This document shows positions 1-3,910 of a DNA stretch of 9,639 nucleotides, one piece after another (within the stretch, counting starts at the first letter, position 1; each line of letters opens with the position of its first letter). The notes under the pieces were generated by a model, which saw only the letters and a program-made list of their open reading frames with translations, ran no database searches and was not told the origin of the DNA. This DNA is from an archaeon. Its GTDB lineage: Archaea > Iainarchaeota > Iainarchaeia > Iainarchaeales > GCA-2688035. A program made the translations under genes and the position numbers. Where the stretch lies: positions 1 to 9,639 of the forward strand of contig JASLNX010000177.1 in assembly GCA_030745815.1 (NCBI GenBank), given 5' to 3'.

Positions 1-172
1 CTTGCTTTTTTATTTCTGCAGCCTTGTTAATTCTTTTAAGTGTGTGTTTGTCAAATCCTCTTTCAAGACTTCGTCTGGCTCTTGAATTTACCAATGCGGC
101 AAATTCCTTTAGTTCCATTGCTTGGAGGTCAGCTAGTGACTTTCCCTTAAAACTAAATTCTTTTTTTACCAT
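1..172 (-). CDS. rpsS: 30S ribosomal protein uS19, N-terminal part (gene continues beyond window)
   Basis: This is the 5' part of a small-subunit ribosomal protein gene, about 57 codons, cut by the window start. My own translation begins MVKKEFSFKGKSLADLQAM and then reads about one more helix containing SRARRSLERGF. That pattern of a basic start, a KGKSL/RGKTL segment, an EFA helix and then R-x-R-R-S-L-x-R-G is typical of archaeal/eukaryotic uS19. The protein sits in the head of the small subunit. The start ATG at 172 is preceded by GGTGAT, a good archaeal ribosome binding site, in the 9 bases after the uL2 stop. The position directly after uL2 is the usual archaeal operon order. Identification rests on family pattern and context; the C-terminal half is not visible. 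Confidence 0.9.
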   Translation of the reverse strand, partial: MVKKEFSFKGKSLADLQAMELKEFAALVNSRARRSLERGFDKHTLKRINKAAEIKKQ

Positions 173-181
173 CAAATCACC

Positions 182-901
182 TTACTTCTTTTTCCTTCCT
201 GTTCGTCTTGACGCAATATTTCCAACCTTTCTTCCAGGGTGAGCGTGTCTACTTGTACTTTTACTTTTTCCAGCGTGGTGCTGGCTTCCACCAAACGGAT
301 GTGCGTTTGCGTTCATTGCAACACCTCTGTTTACTGGATAATGCCTTGACTTTGCCTTCATCTTTCTAAACATGTTTCCTGCTTTAACAAGTGGCTTTTC
401 AGGTCTTCCGCCGCCTGCAACGCAGCCAATTGTGGCCCTTGAATGTGGGTTAAGGGGTTTACTTTTTCCACTTGGAAGTTTCACAAAAGCCCTTTTACTG
501 TCCTTTGAAACAAGTAATGCATAACCGCCTGATCCCCTTACAAACTTTCCTCCGTCTCCAGGGGTTTTTTCAATATTAAAAATTGGGCAACCTTCAGGAA
601 TGTTAAATAACGGCAGAACATTTCCAATTCCAATGCCTGCGTTTTTACCATACCTTACTTCTTGTCCAACAACAATTCCTTCTGGTGCAACAACGTATTC
701 AAACGAATTGTCTTCAAACAATACTCCTGAGAGGACATTGTTTCTGCCTGTTTCCTTAACCAAGTCAACAACTTGCCCTGCTATTACGTTTTCCTTTTGC
801 TCGTCACTGTATGAAATATAACTTGACTTTACGCCTTTGGCTTTTGCCCTAAAGGTACTTGAGCCCTTTCCTCTTCTCTGGTGTTTTAGTCTATCTCCCA
901 T
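182..901 (-). CDS. rpl2: 50S ribosomal protein uL2
   Basis: Large-subunit protein uL2, 239 residues, the usual archaeal length. It binds 23S rRNA near the peptidyl-transferase centre. The start MGDRLKHQRRGKG matches the archaeal/eukaryotic 'RxxxQRRGRG' opening, and the C-terminal third carries RGVAMNANAHPFGGSQHH followed by HAHPGRKVGNIASRRTG, the archaeal/eukaryotic form of the uL2 loop. The HPF rather than bacterial HPH sequence is normal for this domain of life. The start codon directly abuts the uL23 stop (TAA then ATG), so translation is probably coupled; a GGGTGTG stretch about 10 bases upstream, inside uL23, could serve as the ribosome binding site. The C-terminal basic tail ends in GRKKK. 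I see no anomaly in this gene. Confidence 0.97.
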   Translation of the reverse strand: MGDRLKHQRRGKGSSTFRAKAKGVKSSYISYSDEQKENVIAGQVVDLVKETGRNNVLSGVLFEDNSFEYVVAPEGIVVGQEVRYGKNAGIGIGNVLPLFNIPEGCPIFNIEKTPGDGGKFVRGSGGYALLVSKDSKRAFVKLPSGKSKPLNPHSRATIGCVAGGGRPEKPLVKAGNMFRKMKAKSRHYPVNRGVAMNANAHPFGGSQHHAGKSKSTSRHAHPGRKVGNIASRRTGRKKK

Positions 902-1174
902 TTACAACACACCCAGTTTTGTGGCCAATTCATCGGCTTTAAATTTTTCATTAATCTTAACTATTGCCTTCTTTCTTCCCTTTCTATCATTCAAAATATT
1001 TACATTGTCAACTTCTACACTGTAATTTTTCTCAACGGCCTCTTTTACCTTGGCCTTGTTTGCTTTTTCGTTTACAACAAAGCAAAGCTTGTTCTCTGTT
1101 TCAATCATGTTAACCGCCTTTTCTGTAATAAGGGGAAATAAAATTATTTCGTAAATTTCAAGCTCTTTATTCAT
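902..1174 (-). CDS. rpl23: 50S ribosomal protein uL23
   Basis: Large-subunit protein uL23, 90 residues, close to the usual archaeal length. It lies at the exit of the nascent-peptide tunnel, where it forms a docking site for factors such as SRP. The family pattern is clear: PLITEKAVNMIETENKLCFVV near the start, the basic KANKAKVKEAVEK helix, then VNILNDRKGRKKAIVKI and a C-terminal ADELATKLGVL. Its ATG overlaps the uL4 stop as ATGA, and a GGTGAGAGC ribosome binding site lies immediately upstream inside uL4. Compact coupling with both neighbours shows that it is part of the ribosomal operon. Confidence 0.97.
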   Translation of the reverse strand: MNKELEIYEIILFPLITEKAVNMIETENKLCFVVNEKANKAKVKEAVEKNYSVEVDNVNILNDRKGRKKAIVKINEKFKADELATKLGVL

Positions 1175-1974
1175 GCTCTCTCACCAACTATCTTTGCTGC
1201 GTCCTCTGTCCAAACAACTAGTCTCCCTGGCATGCAACCTGGCGCAAGCAGTTCAACGTTTAAACTGTCAACAGGACTTATTTCAACACCAGGAATGTTT
1301 CTTGCAGCCTTGTAAACTTTTGAATTGTTTTTTGTAACTATTAACAAGCTCTTCTTCTGTTTCTTTTTTCTGCCTCTTGTTTTTCCTCTTCCACTTCTTT
1401 GCCTGCATTTGGATTTTGCGTTTTCAAGATCTGAAAAAACGTTTAGTGCCTTGAATGCTGCAACAACGTCTTTTGTTTTGTCAATTTCCTCAAACTTGTT
1501 TTCAATAACAACTGGTAAATTTATTCCCTCTTTTAAAACATGCCTTTTTCCAACAAGGTCTTTACTTGTACTTGCACCAACAGCGCTTAGAAGCGCGTTT
1601 CTTTTTTCCTTTTTGTTAATTTCTTCAAAAATTACCTTTTCGGCCTTTGGCGGGTGCGCTCTAATTCCTCCAACAGACTGTGGAACCCTTGCAACTCTTC
1701 CGTAAAGTAAATGTTTTCTGTTTTTGAGTCTTGGAATTCTTGCTTTTCCAACGTTAATTGTTCTTTCTGACTGTGGAAGGGTTCTGCTTGATCTGGCAAC
1801 AGCTGTGTTTTTTCGTCCAGCTCTTGGGTCTGTTCCCTTTGGCTGCCTTTTTTTGCTTTGAATGCTTAAAACAGCTCGCTTGATAAGCTCCTTATTGAGT
1901 GGAGAATCAAATGCCTTTGGCAGGTCTATTTCTCTGACCTGTTTTCCGTCAATTCCAAAAACCTTTGCCTTCAT
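1171..1974 (-). CDS. rpl4: 50S ribosomal protein uL4
   Basis: Large-subunit protein uL4, 267 residues, within the archaeal range (larger than the bacterial form). The N-terminal domain runs MKAKVFGIDGKQVREIDLP, then the long basic loop around residues 45-110 (PRAGRKNTAVARSSRTLPQ and GRVARVPQSVGGIRAHPPK) that reaches into the ribosome and lines the exit tunnel. The C-terminal domain contains RGKTRGRKKKQKK and the archaeal ending LLAPGCMPGRLVVWTEDAAKIV. The ATG overlaps the uL3 stop as ATGA, with GGGTGAATCC upstream as ribosome binding site. In E. coli, uL4 also represses its own operon through the mRNA leader. Whether it does so here is unknown, but the structured leader at 3181-3345 makes the question relevant. 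Confidence 0.97.
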   Translation of the reverse strand: MKAKVFGIDGKQVREIDLPKAFDSPLNKELIKRAVLSIQSKKRQPKGTDPRAGRKNTAVARSSRTLPQSERTINVGKARIPRLKNRKHLLYGRVARVPQSVGGIRAHPPKAEKVIFEEINKKEKRNALLSAVGASTSKDLVGKRHVLKEGINLPVVIENKFEEIDKTKDVVAAFKALNVFSDLENAKSKCRQRSGRGKTRGRKKKQKKSLLIVTKNNSKVYKAARNIPGVEISPVDSLNVELLAPGCMPGRLVVWTEDAAKIVGERA

Positions 1975-3170
1975 TTGGATTCACCCTTTGTAGCTTCTGC
2001 GATTTCGTCAGCAACACTTTTGTGTTCCTTTTTCTTTTCCTTTTCAAGTGCAACCTTTTGTGTTAGTTTTTCTTCAACTTCATATGCCCCACTGGCCTTT
2101 GGTGGGTTTGAGGCAATAAAATCAATTCCTTCAACCTTGTGCTTTTCTTTTCCGTGTGGCCTAATACATTTTCTAAGAGAAATTGCTCTTTTTGCTGGGC
2201 CTGGAATTGAACCGCTAAAAACAATAAAATCGTTTTTTACAACGCCATATTTTTTAAATCCTGAAACCGGGTTAATACCCTGGCCTTTTTCGCCAACCAT
2301 TAAAATTTTCTTGTTGTACTCTGTTCTGCTGTGGTATCCCATTTGTCCTGGTCTTGCAACGGTCCACATAACCGTACTTGGGTTCCATGGCCCAATACTT
2401 CCAACAACCCTTCGCTTCTTTGCCTTTGGCCGGTGCATTCTAATTCCTGCTCTTTTTACAGGTCCTTGCATTCCCTTGCCTTTTGTTACTGCTTTTACGT
2501 CAATAAAATCAAGAGCTGAGAATGCGTCAGAAAAGTTAAGTTCTTTTCCAAGGGATTCTTTTGCAAAAACAATTTGCTGCTCAACGTTTCCGCTCAATGC
2601 AACTTCAATTATTGCCGGCTTTTTCTTACCAATGCCTGTAAGACCTGGTTGTGAGTGGCTTAAAAGTACAATTCTTGAAATCTTTTCCTTTGCCACTTCC
2701 AAATCAGAAATAGTTCTTTGAGCCTTTTCGGCCTTTCCCTTCTCTTCTTTTCCCTCAGCCTTCTTTTCTTTTCCGCCTGTCTTCTTCGCAGGCTTTTTCT
2801 TAAAATTAACAATTTTTCTCTGAAGTACTTTGTCAGGCTTTTCAAAAAGAACATCCATCATTGCTGCTTCGCCGTAACCCTTTTGTGCTTTACCATAAGC
2901 TCTTACTCCAAAAACTTTTATTGGCGGGCACTCGGCAACGGTTACTGGGATGGTAATTTCTTGTCCAAAAGTTGTTCCCTTTTCGTGTGAGTCTTTTCCC
3001 ATAACATGAGTCATTCCTACCTTGTAGGCAATAAAATTAAGTGGCTTTGCAGCTTCGCCTTCTGGTAGGTTAACAAATGGAATAGAGCGAAAGCTAGCGG
3101 TCTCTCGTAACGCCCTCTTTCTAGGATAGAAAGCAAGGCTTCCACATCTCGGTTGATGTCTTTTTGACAT
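1971..3170 (-). CDS. rpl3: 50S ribosomal protein uL3 with Lys/Glu-rich insertion and charged C-terminal tail
   Basis: First gene of the ribosomal operon: uL3, 399 residues, longer than I would expect for archaeal uL3 (commonly about 330-360). The start MSKRHQPRCGSLAFYPRKRA is the classic archaeal/eukaryotic opening and fixes the ATG at 3170, which has GGTGTT upstream. The core motif GKGMQGPVKRAGIRMHRPKA begins at residue 231, and the tryptophan-finger region PWNPSTVMWTVARPGQMGYH spans residues 261-280; both are intact. Two additions stand out: a low-complexity Lys/Glu/Gly/Ala insert at about residues 122-153, and a highly charged tail after residue 366 (KLTQKVALEKEKKKEHK and on). They lie outside the core motifs, so the protein should be functional. 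Upstream is a 291-base leader with strand-specific hairpins. Confidence 0.97.
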   Translation of the reverse strand: MSKRHQPRCGSLAFYPRKRALRETASFRSIPFVNLPEGEAAKPLNFIAYKVGMTHVMGKDSHEKGTTFGQEITIPVTVAECPPIKVFGVRAYGKAQKGYGEAAMMDVLFEKPDKVLQRKIVNFKKKPAKKTGGKEKKAEGKEEKGKAEKAQRTISDLEVAKEKISRIVLLSHSQPGLTGIGKKKPAIIEVALSGNVEQQIVFAKESLGKELNFSDAFSALDFIDVKAVTKGKGMQGPVKRAGIRMHRPKAKKRRVVGSIGPWNPSTVMWTVARPGQMGYHSRTEYNKKILMVGEKGQGINPVSGFKKYGVVKNDFIVFSGSIPGPAKRAISLRKCIRPHGKEKHKVEGIDFIASNPPKASGAYEVEEKLTQKVALEKEKKKEHKSVADEIAEATKGESK

Positions 3171-3195
3171 TTTAACACCACTGATTTAAAGCGTT

Positions 3196-3215
3196 CCACA
3201 AACTCTTGTTTGCAG
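3196..3215 (-). promoter_or_regulatory. Leader hairpin (AAGA loop) upstream of uL3
   Basis: On the minus strand, CTGCAAAC and GTTTGTGG pair over 8 positions around an AAGA loop. Six pairs are Watson-Crick and two are G-U; the same positions read A-C on the plus strand, so the fold only works in the minus-strand RNA. It lies 26 bases before the uL3 ATG and would be in the 5' leader if transcription starts near 3220. It could influence ribosome access or bind a ribosomal protein; that role is inference. Confidence 0.4.
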
Positions 3216-3242
3216 AAAAATCACCATTTACAGAAATTACTA

Positions 3243-3252
3243 CTATAAAAAA
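3243..3252 (-). promoter_or_regulatory. Candidate TATA box of the uL3 operon
   Basis: The minus strand reads TTTTTTATAG here. With the usual archaeal spacing of about 25 bases, transcription would begin near 3220, giving a leader of roughly 50 bases before uL3 with the hairpin at 3196-3215 and the GGTG ribosome binding site. The same T-run also forms the tail of the hairpin at 3253-3289, so the element may instead, or also, be a terminator U-tract. Confidence 0.45.
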
Positions 3253-3289
3253 GCCAATTAGAAGAGGGATCAAAAATCGCTCAATTGGC
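3247..3289 (-). terminator. Terminator-like hairpin with six-T tail in the uL3 leader
   Basis: Minus strand: GCCAATTG pairs with TAATTGGC (seven Watson-Crick pairs and one wobble). Inside it, GAG/CTC and GAT/ATC arms pair around a TTTTG loop, separated by a C-C mismatch and a TTC bulge. Six T residues follow at once. The shape matches an intrinsic terminator or attenuator. Archaea can terminate at T-tracts with or without a hairpin, so function is plausible but unproven. Confidence 0.4.
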
Positions 3290-3340
3290 ATTTACATCCA
3301 ATGCGTTTCGCAATAGATGCAGTGTGCTTCTAGTACTATT
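3247..3340 (-). ncRNA. Possible small RNA or attenuated leader transcript
   Basis: A transcript driven by the TTTTTAAA box at 3356-3363 would start near 3335 and run through two hairpins before a T-tract. The first, at 3293-3321, has 13 positions: ten Watson-Crick pairs, two G-U pairs and one U-U mismatch around an AAA loop. The second is the terminator-like hairpin ending at 3247. All wobble pairs fit only the minus strand. I recognise no known RNA family: no tRNA fold and no clear C/D-box pair. It may be an independent small RNA or just a regulatory leader of uL3. Confidence 0.3.
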
Positions 3341-3355
3341 ATCCATTTAGAAAGC

Positions 3356-3363
3356 TTTAAAAA
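3356..3363 (-). promoter_or_regulatory. Possible upstream TATA box in the uL3 leader region
   Basis: TTTTTAAA on the minus strand, 186 bases before the uL3 start and 35 bases before the first leader hairpin. Spacing suits a transcript that starts near 3335. AT-rich hexamers are common in this DNA, so the support is modest. Confidence 0.3.
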
Positions 3364-3426
3364 GGGAATTACCGCCGTTTCCTGGCTATTATTTACCTTG
3401 CTGATTCCTGCTAAACCCTTAAAATG

Positions 3427-3440
3427 CAGCCTCTTGGCTG
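3427..3440 (-). terminator. Small hairpin downstream of the 123-residue gene
   Basis: CAGCC-AAGA-GGCTG on the minus strand makes a perfect 5-pair stem with an AAGA loop, followed by CATTTT. It lies 22 bases after the stop of the secreted-protein gene and downstream of T-runs at about 3455-3471, so it probably belongs to the termination zone. It has the same AAGA loop and 5-pair core length as the hairpin at 3196-3215, which may be chance. Confidence 0.3.
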
Positions 3441-3461
3441 GGTGGAATTGAAATAAAAAAG

Positions 3462-3833
3462 TTAAAAAAATAGAAATTTGGGGCGCAATACCCCAAAAAA
3501 TCGGCCTTTTATTTTAACATAAGACTCTTTAGTGTAATCACTTGAAACTGAAAAAGCGTCTACCCTCAATTTAATTTCGCCAGTTTCGTCTTCGTCAATA
3601 AATTCGTCGTATCGTGAAGCGCCTACATCAAACTTGCTTGAAGTGTCTCCAACCATTACTCCGGTTACCCTGAAGTCGTCGTTTGAATTGTTTTCAATAT
3701 CGAAATAAAAATAATCAGTTGAGCTCTCGTCAAGCGAAACATCAAATGCTTCCAAGTCAATTGAGCTACAGCTTGCAGCATAGCCAGCTGATGCAACCAC
3801 TAGAAGGAATCCTAAGATGAGGTGTAGCTTCAT
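3462..3833 (-). CDS. Small secreted or lipid-anchored protein of unknown function
   Basis: A 123-residue protein I do not recognise. Residues 1-20 form a clean signal peptide (MKLHLILGFLLVVASAGYAA). The only cysteine, C22, follows directly (GYAASC), so it could be a lipid anchor as well as a mature N-terminus; the lipobox is not canonical. The mature part is acidic, rich in Ser, Asp, Val and aromatic residues in alternating strand-like runs (TDYFYFDIENN, FRVTGVMVG, ETGEIKLRVDAF, ESYVKIKG), suggesting a single beta-sandwich surface domain, with one N-glycosylation sequon (NNS). The last 11 residues (FGVLRPKFLFF) look unlike the rest and are encoded by a hairpin and T-run, so the end may be a frameshift product or simply overlap a terminator. 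Its start lacks a Shine-Dalgarno sequence and fits a leaderless message. Confidence 0.7.
   Translation of the reverse strand: MKLHLILGFLLVVASAGYAASCSSIDLEAFDVSLDESSTDYFYFDIENNSNDDFRVTGVMVGDTSSKFDVGASRYDEFIDEDETGEIKLRVDAFSVSSDYTKESYVKIKGRFFGVLRPKFLFF
3464..3496 (-). terminator. Terminator overlapping the 3' end of the 123-residue gene
   Basis: Minus strand: TTGGGG and CCCCAA pair perfectly over 6 positions around a 7-base loop (3478-3496), and a T-rich run with seven consecutive T residues follows within 6 bases, with further T-runs to about 3450. This is the clearest terminator shape in the window, but it lies inside the last codons of the gene. Confidence 0.5.
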
Positions 3834-3858
3834 GTAATATGGATTGCAGTGGAAGAAG

Positions 3859-3876
3859 TATCTAAAGGTTTCCTTT
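3859..3876 (-). promoter_or_regulatory. TATA-like box and overlapping inverted repeat before the 123-residue gene
   Basis: The minus strand reads TTTAGATA at 3866-3859, separated by 25 bases from the ATG at 3833, and there is no GGTGA-like site before the ATG. This fits a leaderless transcript starting at or close to the start codon. A perfect inverted repeat AAAGG-AAA-CCTTT (3864-3876) overlaps the upstream edge of the box and could be an operator; that is speculative. Confidence 0.45.
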
Positions 3877-3910
3877 TAACGTTAATTAGTGAATTAGACG
3901 CTGTTTTTGG

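Noticed and set aside
1975..2721. Long plus-strand open frame (248 codons) opposite uL3
   Set aside because: It is antisense to an unmistakable uL3 gene, rich in Phe, Ser and Leu as expected from the complement of Lys/Glu-rich coding DNA, and shows no family motif or ribosome binding site.
3017..3199. Minus-strand open frame overlapping the uL3 start, with a GTG start in the leader
   Set aside because: It runs in a different frame inside the conserved uL3 N-terminus, has a poor start context and no recognisable content.
3361..3420. Short resemblance of the minus strand (AAACGGCGG, GGTAATTCCC) to rRNA segments
   Set aside because: Only short stretches match from memory, the order does not follow any rRNA, and no stable fold was found, so an rRNA remnant cannot be supported.
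3171..3461. tRNA or C/D-box guide RNA in the gap before uL3
   Set aside because: No cloverleaf with a T-loop motif and no paired C and D boxes could be found on either strand.
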